Of a DNA stretch of 64,000 bases, positions 38,401 through 50,785 are shown piece by piece. A program made the position numbers and the translations under genes. Source of the DNA: Progne subis subis (Eukaryota; Chordata; Aves; Passeriformes; Hirundinidae); NCBI GenBank assembly GCA_022316685.1, contig JAKJHU010000024.1, positions 8,588,943 through 8,652,942 on the forward strand, in the 5' to 3' direction. Within the stretch, counting starts at the first letter, position 1. Each line of letters opens with the position of its first letter. Below the pieces are notes generated by a model. It was given only the letters and a program-made list of their open reading frames with translations, was not told where the DNA came from and searched no databases.

Positions 38401-41094
38401 ATTTGCCTCAGTTCGGTAATTGTTTTCTTCTATGCGACTTTTTAGAGTCCTCTGACAAGGAAGGAATGAACAGCTTATCTTATCAAGATTTATAGTCAAT
38501 AGCTTCTGTAGTCTTGTGAAGAAGACATCTGCTGTGCAAATAGCAAGGTTAAAGTGATTGCACATGAAGTAAATACAAACTTCAGCTAGTATTTCATCCT
38601 GAAAACCAGTCTGAACAATACTTAGATAACTTCATGTAATGAAAGCCCTTTCATAATCTTGACCCATATACAATTTTGTCAAATCCAAGGTCAGATAGAA
38701 TTTAAAAAATAAGCTTTATTTGAACTTCTGTAACCATGATTTCACAATTGTAAGCATGCTCTTTAATAAAAAAGCAAGCACTAGTATTGTGTGGTGGGTT
38801 TTAAAAAAAAAATCTAATATAAGTCTCAGAGTTTGATCAGAAAAGAAAGTATTATCTATTTGTTTAGGAAATATCTTCTAAACCATTGCAGCAGCAGACA
38901 AAAGGAGTTCATTTCAAATTGATTAATGCGCTATAAGTACCTGGAATTGCTTGGTCTAGTCACTTCATTGCTTTCTCATCTCTCTGAAAAATCAAATGAA
39001 GCATCTGAAGATACCTGATTGATGCAGTCAGCTTTGTACTGATATTACAGTGCATTTCAGGAAAAAAAATTTCAAAGTGGGGCAATAATTTTCAGTTTAT
39101 TTTCAAGCATGCTGCAGTAAAGTTTTTCTGTCAGATTATACGATGTCCATTTTCCAGAGAACTGGAATTTTTGTTTTGTGCACTTGTGGGCTGGTGCTTT
39201 TACGTATGGACTTTTATAAATATGTATGAGAAAACGATGGGTTGGTGATATTGCGTACTGCTGTAGTATGCCGAGGTGCATTTTTTTTCTCCATGTCCCA
39301 TACTGCCTTTTTTTCTTGTATACAAGCTTTGATTGTTTTATTTTTCTCAGAAGCCATGTGTAACTTGGTTTCATTTCACAAGATAAATTCAAATTTTCCA
39401 AATCTTGCTGCAGAATGTTTCGGGACCAAATCCGGTAATTCATTGGTAAGAATGTTAAAGTACAGGAAACTGTAACAAAGAAGATTACTTTCTTCCTAAA
39501 TAGAGAATTTAGACAAGATAGTATTACTAATTCCTATATTTGTTTTTCTCAGCTTGCAAGGAATGCATGAATTACCTTAAATTATCAATTCTGCAAAGTC
39601 TTAGATGTGGATGTGATGTAGCCAAAAGAAGTTCATGCTCTTAAGCTTCCTGAAGCTGTATAAAAATCTTGATTTGGTTTCTTTATGAAAGCATTTAGTG
39701 AAAGAAAACATAGGCTTTAGTATCCATAAGTTGCACATGCAAACTCTGCAGGAGATCTTGAGCTTCAATAAAGGTGGAAATACAGAAAAATGGTAAAATT
39801 CCCTCAGGAACCCCCTCCAGTTCATAGCAGAATGGCTGGCTGCTTGCCATGCTGTCACTGGCTGCTGGCCAGCACCAGTACTCTGTGACCCATTCTGACA
39901 CAGCTCACAGGGGCTGGAGGGTGAGTTAATGCTGCTTCTAGCACCATTAACGAATCAAATTTAAATGTGGATTCTCATCCACGGTGGTGTGAGAAAGTCC
40001 ATTGCTCTGAGAAGAAACAAGGAAAGAGAAAAGTTCTCTTAAATTTAGATTTTGTGTAGCTGAATAAAAAAAGGCTGTCTTTTTCTTCTGATCACCCCCA
40101 TAAACCACATTGCTGGTATCTTTTCTTACAACAGCATGAGAAAAGAAATAACTGATTTTATTAGCATATTGCCATGATTGCTATAGCGTATCTTGTATGT
40201 GTTCTCTGAAAGCTGCCTGATACGTAGTTTTCAGTGTTGTTCTGTCATAGTCTGAAATACAGTGGAATATCCTGGTTCAGGATGAAAAATAGCAGAACAC
40301 ATTTAAGCCTGTACTTAACTTCCATTAACTGTAATGAGGTTAAAAAAAGACTTGTAAATTCTAGTGTGAGTAAGCATTCTCACGTAGAAATACTTAGGAA
40401 AGATTATTTCAAGATATTAATTCTCAAAAACAGAATGCTGACACTCTTAACAAATTTATTGAACACATTTTGTAAAAAGTATTCTGTCTTTTGAGAGGAA
40501 AGCAATACTGTCTTGAAAATCTGGAAGTGGAGCACAAACATGATGAAATTAGTCTCTAGATAATTTTGATATAAACATTAAATAGGGTCCCCTAATGATA
40601 ATGATTTACCAAAATTATTTCTTTTAAGTAGCTGAAGCAATAACAGAAGTGAATATTCTTTTGCAGTATAAATTGTGTTCAATTCAGTCTCTATTTGCTT
40701 GCTTATTGCTGCAGTGAAGGAGGCAAAACAGTTGCATAATCAAGTCTTTATTGTACTGGTAATTTGCATATTTTCTTTATTGTTTCAGAACCATCACAAA
40801 TTATTATGAAACACTTATTTTCATGCTGGATGGATGATCGAAACTGCTGAGTGAATCTTTCCATGTTTAGGGGGTTTTGAAATAAAGAAATATCCACTCT
40901 AGTTTGTCTGTTATACAACGAAGTATATTTTTCTCTTTTTTCAACCTTTAGCATATGCAGCCTGATTTCTTTTTTGCTGAGGTGATTTTGTGCCACATAA
41001 GTTATCAATAGTGCTGTGTCCTGAACACCTTCCTTCCTACAACATTACAAAATTGTACTTGTATGAACATGGCCATTGTTTTCAACTGGACCAT

Positions 41095-41136
41095 GTTTAC
41101 AGGGTCTCTGTAAACTTGGCTCTCTGTAAACTTGGC
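41095..41136 (+). repeat. 16-bp tandem duplication with 8-bp hairpin
   Basis: TCTCTGTAAACTTGGC is present twice in a row (41105-41120 and 41121-41136). GTTTACAG (41095-41102) and CTGTAAAC (41108-41115) form a perfect 8-bp stem with a 5-base loop. Confidence 0.85.
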
Positions 41137-41289
41137 CTACTGAGACCAACTGCAATGTAAATGGAAAATTCTTTTCTTGAATTCTCTACAAGTCTGAACT
41201 AAGCTTACAGTGGTACTGATTGGGCTCCCCCATGTTGTTTGAAAATTCACTCTTCAAAAAGAGAGGGATAATCAATGAAAAGGGTTGTT

Positions 41290-41292
<3 letters not shown>

Positions 41293-41329
<37 letters not shown>

Positions 41330-41338
41330 GTGGTGTGT
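41293..41338 (+). repeat. T(46) tract
   Basis: An uninterrupted run of 46 T, followed by GGTGGTGTG. It could be the tail of a minus-oriented retroposon, but no body or duplication is recognisable to its right. Confidence 0.9.
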
Positions 41339-44300
41339 TTTTGTTTGTTTATTCTTCTGTTTAGATGTGGAGGAATATTGTTGGTTTGCTTAATAAAGTT
41401 GTTACTGACAAGAGCAGCTCTGGTCTTAGTCTGATCCTATTCTGAGACTCGATTATCAAAGGCCTGCCCTGTGCTAATGACAAATCAGTTTGTGACCCTG
41501 TCTGTTTTGTAGTCCAGTGCTCCACAACTCCTTCATCTCAAGTACACCACTCCTGTTTTCTGTGTGTGGCTAAATATTGTAAGAAAATAGTTCTAAAATA
41601 TAATAGTTTCAAAAAAATTCTGCCTCCAGTTTTAGGCTATTTTCTTATGGATTGTAACAAAAGACATTAATTTTCAGTGTTTGGGTGTTTGTAGTTCTGC
41701 ACTCAATCTAAATTCAATCATTTATAGAATGCTACAGTTTCGTTAAGGCTTTTTTTTTTGATGTAATAGTGTATGGCACTGTTTTTCTTCCAGTTCTCTG
41801 AATATGTTTCTTTTTCTAGGTTAAGGACAATTCATTCCATCTAAATCTGTCTTCTTTTCCTTTTTTAATTAGGCCTAGAGATGTTTTGCATGACATTGAA
41901 GCACTTCTTCCCCATTCTATTTTTGTTTTGCAAAGTGACATGCTGGGTCTGTGCTTGTATTTTGTAGTGTTTGCCTTTGGTTGGCACTGTGTCAACACAA
42001 AGCTTTAAAAAGAATAAAATACTGACTCGGGGGAACAGAAAGGCTGAAGGATTGGCTGTATGTCTTTTTAATTTTAAAATTATAACAGTAGTCTCATATG
42101 CAGTTTGTATTAGCACCTCTATCAGCACTGAGCCACCTTCTCCCAGAAAGTACATCTTCCAAACCTCCTGAGTACATGAAACACTTCCCTTAAGAAAGCA
42201 ATTTTCCTGCAGAATCAGTGAGCTTTGCCACCTCCTTGTCCTTCTTGAAATGTCCTGTGCTTCTGGCCCTTTAATTTAATGTGAGGCATTCCTGCACTCA
42301 GGCAGCAAAGAGACAGATTATGGCAGAGGCAAATCAGTATTATGAGAAACATGTAAGAGCCATACAGCCTGCAGAATTCAGGACAGCATAAAGGGGAGAC
42401 ACTTAAAGACAGCTTTCTCAAAGTCATCTCATTAGCCTGGGAACCAGGGCTAAGAGAGAAGAGCATTCTTAATGGGAGACTGGAACTTGCTTCTTGTGTT
42501 TGTTGGGAGGTGGTTTTTCTAAAGGTTGTACAGTGTATTTTCAAGGGGTCTGATAGCTAAGCTGTAGTAACCCGACCTGTCTTGAGTTTCTATCATTACT
42601 GCTTGCAGACTGTGAACTAAATCCCAAATGGTAGTTCCATAAAACAGTAACGAGAAATATCTGAAGGTAAACAGAATTTATAATAAGTTTGTATTCTCAG
42701 ATCCTTGCATTAGTAATCCTCTGAAATCAAATTGTTTTCACGCAGGTAGTGCAACCAGGACTGGGTAGGGAATCCCATTTTCCCCAAAAGCTTTTCTCCC
42801 ATGACTGTTTCAACATTAAATATGAAGTTGATAGAGGCTTGAGCCTCAGCTCTTCAGTAACAATTATACTTTCCCCTTCAAAGTATGTTTTGGAACTAAT
42901 AATTGAGATCACTGTATAAGGATAGGAAGTATAATTTTGTGAGATTCCTTAAATAACTGGAAAAAGCTTTTGTTTTCAAAAGAGGAAGTGTGTAGGTATG
43001 CAGGGGTGGGAGGGAGAGGGAAGGGTGCATAATAGTTCCCACTGTAGTACAGACTATGCAGCAACAGAGCTATCAGCAAAGTGGAAAATAGGAGTCAGCT
43101 TTGCTTCTAAGGAAAACAACTCCCAGGAGGAAGCAAAAGTCCATATGTAGCACCATAACTGCTGATGTACTGTTACTTCCCACAGCACAATGAAAGTTCA
43201 GCTCATTTTGTTTCTTAAAGTGGTACCCATGAAATTATGGAAATTCTCAACTATAGAGTTTAGCACAGGGCATCTATTAATATAATGAGTCACCTGCTGC
43301 AGTGTGTATTTTCCTCTGTTATTCATCTGCAGAGGGGGAGATAACAGCAAAAGAAATCTCATGCAATATGGACTGAAAGGGTATTACAGCATTTTCTTAA
43401 CCAGACCTCCTGCCCCAACACAGTCAGCTAAGCCTATGACATGCCAGGGAATATCAGTGTAGAAGAGGTGACAGTTTCTGAAGAAAAATTCTAGCCTTCA
43501 GCTAGCTACCCTTATTGAACCCATGCTTATCTATATTTATCATATTTGTTAATTCAAAGCTTTGAAATCTGCATCCCTTATTTAAACCAGTAAAAAGGAG
43601 ATGATGTTTGTGTACTGCCTACATTGAAGAAGCAGGAATAAATGTTCTCTTGCAGACCCTGGTGGGTGGACATATGATGAAACTTCCTCTGACTTCAGTC
43701 CACCAAGGAAATTTATGCAGCAAAGTGGAGGTGCTGGTGTCCTGGAGCCACATGTGATCAGGGAAGCTAAACTTTAATTGATACAAAGCTCTTGCCCCCA
43801 TAGATACCCCAAATGCAGTATTTCAAAATAGTTGCATTGGTAAGTATTTAAGGTCGTAGTTATGCTGCTGCTGTCACCTGTAGGAAGTAGGAAAGCTGGT
43901 AGGAAAGATATGAGGTGTGTTCTCTGCTTTATACCAGTAGGAGTTTTGTGTACATGAACTTAGACTGGCAAAATTGTTGCTGCTGTAATCTGTTCTGTGC
44001 ATTTTGGCTTAACTGTATTGGTATACTGCACATCCCTGTTACATTCACAGTAGGAGAGCTTTGGGGTATCCCTGCATTGGAGTGCCTATAGTAGAGCTAT
44101 AGAACGAGCAAATGGCAGGCACATTTCTGTATGAGACACTAATTCTTATTTACTCGTGTTGCTACAGCTTTACAGTGGAATCAGGCCCTTGCATACAGAG
44201 TAAGGGAGACATTTAAAATCCTGGAATATCTGGGTTTTGCACTTAGAGCTCTCACCAGGAGGCTGCTGTCACGCCTGCTGGCAACAGGTTGATGACTGAA

Positions 44301-45076
44301 GTGCAGCCATGGAAAATATGTTAGTTGAACGCCCCCTAGCTGAAATAATTTTCAGAACATGGCTAAGGCAGAGGTTTCCTGGGGATTTCAATAAACGGCT
44401 GGGGGGAATTCCACGTTCAGGCTTCTTTGCTGGTTTCAGCTTGGCCAAGCAGTTACTTTAAGGATGGATACATTTCAGTTTATATACTGATCATTTTAGA
44501 AAAGCTTATTGCATTAAAAAAAGCAATCTTCATTTTTTGTTCCTGTTAATTAAGTTGGTACAAATTTGGACATATGAACCTGTGCTTGCAAAACTCATCT
44601 GAAAACTAGATTGGCATAAGATGTTCCTACTTTAGAGCCAAATTAAGCAATCCTAAAAATATAAGTGTCATAGAGCTCTGTGCTTTCTCTGGTGTCATAG
44701 ATTGCACAAATACTTCTCAAAGCAAGAGAACTGCCTTTTCTATTAGTGAATTGACTGAACTTTGAATGAGCCAATAGGTTTGGTTTTATCTTCACTGAAG
44801 TGGACATTTTAATATAGGGAAAGAAAAGAAGTAAAACCTCTTTCTGTGTAGTTCAGACTTTGACTTTATTCTATTATATACACAGCATGGCATTGATTCT
44901 ACCTCTTCCTTGATCAGATTGCTGAGCATAGATCCGTCCACAGGAATTTCTCAGTCTGCCAACACCGTGTGCTTTCAGGACAAGTTTTGATGTACCTAGT
45001 TAATCAAAGATTTCTTCTCAGTTTTTTGTTCCGAGATTCAGGTGGTTTTAGAGTCTTTTTGCCTTCTGCAAAGCTC

Positions 45077-45483
45077 TGAGCCAGATGCAAGAAAAAGAGA
45101 CGGAGTCTTCAGGTTCTGATTTTTCAAGGTTGCGTGCTTTGTTTATTGTTTCTTATCTTACAATTTTCTCAGTGCCCACCAAAGGTCTGTGCAGCTGCTT
45201 GGGCATCTGGTGACTCCTCCCGGACTGGGCTGTCGCTGTCTTTTATACTAATTGTTACGTGTTCTTTATTTATCATTATTTGCCAATACCTATCACTTAC
45301 ACTAAAAAGGTCATCCCTACTTTGACCCAATCTCCTTAAACTACTTTGTGTCATTGTCACTGCAGAAAATGGAGTGAGGGAAGGAGAAAGAAGAAGCAGG
45401 AGACAACGCCCCAAATCCTCCATCTTGCTCCCATTCGCTTCCATACTAAAAACCCAAACCTACTGTTTTTTCACCCTGTGACA
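45077..45483 (-). mobile_element. Solo LTR of an endogenous retrovirus
   Basis: On the minus strand the element begins TGTCACAGGGTGAAAAAAC and ends with CA, 407 bp in all. In order it has a U3-like region, a TATAAAA box (45241-45247), an AATAAA polyadenylation signal (45144-45149) and a U5-like tail. Flanking 5-mers AGCTC (45072-45076) and AGCTA (45484-45488) look like a target-site duplication with one mismatch. TG...CA ends with a 5-bp duplication fit many ERV groups. No gag, pol or env sequence adjoins it, so it is a solo LTR from recombination. The style resembles passerine ERV LTRs, from memory only. One minus frame stays open for 91 codons (45169-45444) across U3; I treat this as incidental. 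Confidence 0.7.
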
Positions 45484-45679
45484 AGCTAAACTACTATCTT
45501 TCACACTCTTCTGGCTTGCAATCCTTCCCGCAGTGCAGGAAGCCTTTCCCATGGACTGGGATCAAAGCCAGTGTCCCTCTGGGCTCTGGGTCAGGGTCCC
45601 AGACCCCCCTGTCCAGGTCTCTGACGCTCCAGGGCAGCCAAAGGAATGCCCTGGACTCCAACAATTTCTATTGTCCATA

Positions 45680-45722
45680 TTCTCTCTTTCTCTCCTTCTT
45701 CCTCTCCCTCCCTCTCTCTCTA
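45680..45722 (+). repeat. (TC)n-rich pyrimidine tract
   Basis: TCTC and CTTC/CCTC repeats, about 43 bp with no purine. Confidence 0.85.
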
Positions 45723-46593
45723 CCCGTAAGTCTCATTTTTAATGTCATGTTAGAGGGAAATACATGGCCAGTTTAAAATCCTCAAAGCTACACAAAGTTG
45801 AATATCTCAGGTGATATGCTTAACTGCTACTTCATTTTGGACAGGCTCTGTTTGTGAGAGATTCTTTAACCATTAAAAAAGCATCACTTAGCTAGGAAGT
45901 GGGTGATAGGCTTGTTAAAATAGTCATACAGCCCTTCCTTCGCAATGCTGACATCAGTGCTTACACACAGAACAGGGTTTTGAGGATGAAGTAGTAGTGT
46001 AACAGTAGATTAGCCTGGTAGTTGCAAAAATCAAGCTCTTGAAGATTAGAGACTTCCTTTCTGACATTATCAAATGGGGTTTTGTTGTCTTACTGTATTC
46101 TGTGCATGTAAGAGTGCATGAAAAGGTGGACTGTCACCACAAGCTGTCTGTATATTATTTTTCCTCAAGGAGAGTCTACAGAACTGAGATGGAGTAATTG
46201 ATAATAGACTACAGCAAATGCTATCTTCGAGTTTACAACAAACATAACAAAAGTATATTCAGTATGTTTCAACTGCTAAGCAAACAGCAGTTGTGAGAAA
46301 AAAAATTGACAAAGGTTGAGTGCTTCCATTCCCTCCAATTGTATTTCAAAAAGCAAAAATTAAGCTTTTAAGCAACTTGTAAAACAACATCATTCTGCAG
46401 AATGTAGAAAATATGTATGAAAAAAGACACAAGCCCTGTTTTTCCTTTGTGGGTCACTGTTATGTTCAGAGGTTTCTTTTCTTATGGCTGCAACTGCAGT
46501 AGGCAAGTCCAAAAGTTGATGTGCTGTCTTTTAAGGCTCCTGGTCTTTTCTTGCATTTTTGGGGAAACCAAGACTGGGAGACAGATGATGGAG

Positions 46594-46625
46594 TACCTGA
46601 AAGCCTGAATACCTGAAAGCCTGAA
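46594..46625 (+). repeat. Two exact 16-bp tandem copies
   Basis: TACCTGAAAGCCTGAA occurs twice back to back, followed by AGC. A recent slippage-type duplication. Confidence 0.9.
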
Positions 46626-46702
46626 AGCATAAGATAGTAGTTCCTTTCCAGCTGCAGTTACCTAACATTTTAATGGTTACGGGTAAATTTCCAACAAGTA
46701 CA

Positions 46703-46813
46703 GTTTGTGTGGGTTTTTTTGTTTTGGTGGTTTTGTTTGTTTGTTTGTTTGTTTTTGTTTGGTTTTTGTTTTGTTTTTTTGTTTTGTGTTTGTTGTTGTT
46801 TTGTTTGTTTTTT
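46703..46813 (+). repeat. (GTTT)n-like G/T-rich tract
   Basis: About 110 bp of G and T only, with phased GTTT, GTTTT and GTTG units. Open frames on the opposite strand are Lys/Thr/Asn/Gln artefacts. Confidence 0.9.
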
Positions 46814-47022
46814 AAATGAAAATCAATGAGATCAAAAAGTAAAATAGGAAACTTACTTTTGCACAGGTCTTTATGAAGTGTGATCAGAATATGGTCTATT
46901 GATAAGACTACAATGACAAGGCATGGCAATTATCTGAAAAAATCCCTTTACTTTCTCACAAGGGTTTTTTTTTTCTGTAGTAGTTATTCTTTATTATAAT
47001 TTGAAGAAGGACAAAATTGCAT

Positions 47023-47068
47023 TTCCTTCCTTCCTTCCTTGCTTGCTTGCTTTCTTCCTTCCTGCCTG
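47023..47068 (+). repeat. (CCTT)n / (GCTT)n tetranucleotide microsatellite
   Basis: CCTT repeats followed by three GCTT units and more CCTT, grading into CCTG. Confidence 0.9.
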
Positions 47069-50000
47069 TGTGCCTGGTCGCCTTACTTTGGGAATCATGC
47101 TGATAATAGACTGCTGCATATGAAAATCTCCAACAAATACACTGGTATTTGGAGTCTTTGCATAAATAAAGAATTGATGGGTGCATTGTTATATATATTT
47201 TGTGTATACTGCTTTCAGTTAAGAAATTAATTTGCTAATAAACCACTTGAGAAGATTCTTAAAATTGAAAAATCAAGAAAAATACTGAAGCTAGACAATA
47301 GCTTACATGTATTAGTCTTGAAAATCTTGAATGTGCCAAACTACAATGATTATTGTCAAACATTACTGAACTCCCTATCTGCACTAAAATTAACAAAGAT
47401 GACACAAACTGAGAATTGCTATATTAACATTTCTGAACTGTTATTAACTAATTCCACTACCACCTGCTACTTAGTTAGTGAGGCCTAAATCTAATACAAT
47501 TGCTGTTTTGTATCAAAGTAGCAAACCATTATAAAGGAACATAGGAAATGAAAGTTTAAGCTGTGTTAGTTTAGCATATGTTTAATCATACTGCCAAATT
47601 ACTTCTGTGTTTAGCTAAACAGATAACTTGAAAGCTCAGCAAAAGAAATTGACTCAATACTTAAATACTTATAGTCATATAAGTTTAAGTGCGTAACACT
47701 GAGTCAGGATTTTGGCTTATCCCTGCAACTGACATTTTTATTATAAAGATCTTTCTTTCGATCCCAATTCTTTAAAAAAATCTACTTCTAGACCCTTCTG
47801 TAACAAAATATCAATACAATGTCCTTCTGTAACAGGCACTACAGCATGCTCCTATTACAAACAGATGGGTTATCTAATACTCATTAGTGCCTCAACCATG
47901 AGGTTTTGTTGCCATTAGAGTGTAATCAATCAGGAGGGAGAACTATTTGGTGCTTGTCTAGTGCTTAAGTAATTCATTCACTATAGATCCTCATTAGAAC
48001 GGAAAATTACAGCGGTAGAAATGTCATAGTTTCAAGAAACAAAGCACCTTTTTTTTCTTTCCCCTCTTTTCAAAATAAATGTTCCATGATTGTAGATGAA
48101 GGACATAGGCAAAGAAGAAGAAGAAAAGCATCAAATGGCGGCTGGTAACTTATTCATTGCATTTTTGGCCATTGGGGAAGTTCCCTGCTCTATACAGCTG
48201 TGCTGGTTGCTACTTTAAGAGTAAGTTCTCTAAGTTCTACACTGATACAGGAGAAAGAACCAAGGCTGACAATCAATTAATGTTGGAAGTAATGACTTGT
48301 GATTTTATGAAGGGTCACAGGAATTGCAGCATTTATTTCCTTTGCAGACTGTTTTATAGAAAGGGAAAGAAAAAAAAAAATCTTGAAAAATTAAAAATCA
48401 GAACTCATGGGTTTCACATTATTTTCCTGCAGAGAGCAAGAAAATTTGCTATGATTTTTTACCACTGACATGGAATACTATGAATCCACAACTATCAAAG
48501 TTTTGTGCAACTCTAACTCAGCTCTGCAAATGTGAACAGTGTTTGCATGGTGGAAGAAATGTTAACAGTAGGCCTCTGTGCTAGAGTATGCATGTCCTCT
48601 AGTGGAACCACTTGCTTAGTCTCAAGTGTGGGCTGAAGAAGAACGTGCAGGCAGTATAGGTGTCTCTCAGAAGACAGGGTTAAATAAGAGGTTTATGTCT
48701 CTGAGGTAGCTGCTCTTTGGCTCTTTTCCTGTAATCACACTTTACCATAGAGATAACCACTGAACTATATTTCCATAGTGCATCTCTTGGCTCTCCCTCT
48801 TGCTGTAGTGTATATTTCTAGTGGGAAATACAGATCAGGTGAATAAGCTTCCATAGATTTGTAGAAAGTTCCCTTGCTTGACCAAGAATTATAAATGGCT
48901 GATAACATGCCAGTGTTAGGCCAGACCTATGCAGACCAAATTCAATCTGTAGTGCAACATCACTAAAGCTGATGGACATGGTCTCATTTGCATAAAACAT
49001 GCAGAAGTTTGAGCTTTCACTGCCCCTGGATGTCAGTCTGCCCCTTGCACTGATATTACCATCCCTGAGGCAAAGCTAGCACAAAAAGGTAGGTGAGTTT
49101 GTATCTCTGCTGATATACTTTTCATCCTGATGGATTAGTGCAAATTCAGCTTCATTGTTCATGTAAATTAAAATACCAGGTTTGGAATGACTAGAGAGAG
49201 GTGTGGACACTTACCTTTCTGCTGTCCTTGCTTAGGGGGACAGCCAGTTGCAGAGATAGGTAATTTTTAAGGGCAGAAACACTGATTTGCACTAATAAAC
49301 TTGTGAAGCCTTCCCTATGCAACCTCTACATTTGAATTATTTTCTTTAACTATTAATGGATCTTCTACCCAACTTCTCAAAATTAACAAGAGCAAATAAT
49401 ACTTTTGCAATATTTTTAAGGAACTGTTTTTTTAGGAAACTCCTGGCTCTTAAGGATTACTGGGATAGCTGACCTTGGATTTATATCTAAAGCCATTAGA
49501 GATTTGAGTGTCCCCAACTGTCATTTTAAGTGATAGTCAGATCATCATGTCTTGTATATTTAGCAAGTCTAGGTTTTTGGAAGCTGCTTAAGATCTGACC
49601 TTGCTTTTTAAATTATTCAGTATCATTTCACATATCTAATTAGCGTGTGGGAAAATCACTTCAACTCACTTCATTTGACATTAGTCCAATAAAGTAACCC
49701 ATGAAGTTTTGTCTATTGTTATATATTACTCTCAATTCTACATGAATAAAAATTCTAAACCAGAATTGGCCTAACAAGAAACTATAAACCAGTGAATCAT
49801 GTGATCTTTGTAGCATTTTTTCCTTGGCCAGTGAATCGTCATGTGTCACTTCTAAGTAATAGTAACCCAGGAGGGAGAAAGGTCTAGAGGGAGAAAGAAG
49901 GAAAAAAAAAATCTATGCTATGCTTGTAGGAGACACCATTTAATCAGCTAGACCAGTTAATAACTCTTGCTGCCTTTTTTTTTTTGTCAAGGGTTCAATA

Positions 50001-50155
50001 TTTTTTCAATATGAGGTCTGCTTCAGTGTGCTTTAAATGGCAGTTTATAATTAATGGTACTTGAGCGTGTCTTATTTCGAAAATTCATACAACATTCTTG
50101 GTTACAATTTATACATGATTTTAAAGTATAATTAACTTTCAGCTTTACAAGATAT

Positions 50156-50195
50156 ATGCAAACAGATATGCAAATTTGGAAATAAATATGCAAAC
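50156..50195 (+). promoter_or_regulatory. Cluster of three octamer-like ATGCAAA motifs
   Basis: ATGCAAAC (50156-50163), ATGCAAAT (50168-50175, a perfect POU octamer) and ATGCAAAC (50188-50195) lie in one orientation within 40 bp of AT-rich DNA. This may be a distal regulatory element or chance in AT-rich sequence. Confidence 0.25.
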
Positions 50196-50650
50196 ATATA
50201 AAATGTTTTTGAATTAAGTAGTCCTTAACATTTTTAATGAAATCAATATTTTATTCATATTTTGCACACAATTTTGAGTACTTAGTGATTTGGTAGTTCT
50301 CAGACTTTTGTCGACCATGGCTGCAGATTGATTCTCTTGTGGCTCATCTTGTCTTCCACTCTCCTGAACCTCATACTTTCTTTATGGAAAACAGGAGATA
50401 ATCCAACCCCCTCTAAATTATTTGGATTCTTTTCAATTATGCTTTGTGGATATTTGGGATAGTAAACTTAACATGTTATTGAAAGAGTTGAAAATAATCT
50501 TTATAAAAACTTTCATATTGAATCACATTAAAGGTTTGTCTAGCCCAATATTCTATTCATAGAAGGAGCTAAATAAAACGAGAAGGATGTGAAAATATAC
50601 ATCAAGTATATCACCTAGATGTTTTTCTAGCACACAAGTCCAGAAATTCT

Positions 50651-50785
50651 TATATTTATATATATATGTGTGTGTATGTGTTTATTCTGTCTTTGTATAC
50701 GTATGTATAAAAATGAGAAAACACACACACATATATACATATTTTCTGTATGTATACATATATTCTGGAGATACATATGTATATT
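50651..50785. repeat. TA/TG microsatellite folding into a hairpin
   Basis: A TATATA-GTGTGTGT arm (50660-50676) faces its near-complement ACACACACACATATATA (50721-50737) across a 44-base loop that itself contains TATACGTATGTATA. A further perfect 12-bp palindrome, ATACATATGTAT, lies at 50771-50782. This is a compound simple-sequence locus able to extrude a cruciform or form an RNA stem. Confidence 0.75.

Larger units (their letters stand above)
23301..45076. other. AT-rich sequence upstream of the CpG-island gene, no secure gene
   Basis: More than 21 kb with no secure exon and no intact transposon that I recognise. It is intergenic with respect to the minus-strand gene, or intronic to an unrecognised plus-strand transcript. 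Contents are a G/T-rich tract (23917-23985), a pyrimidine tract (29362-29413), a candidate exon (29527-29613), a POU-like palindrome (31771-31785), an A/C-rich tract (32588-32660), the pyrimidine array (35303-35499), a small tandem hairpin (41095-41136) and a T(46) run (41293-41338). Confidence 0.5.

Noticed and set aside
46531..46929. 132-codon minus-strand frame
   Set aside because: The middle is translated from the G/T-rich simple repeat at 46703-46813 (Lys/Thr/Asn/Gln runs), so the frame is an artefact.
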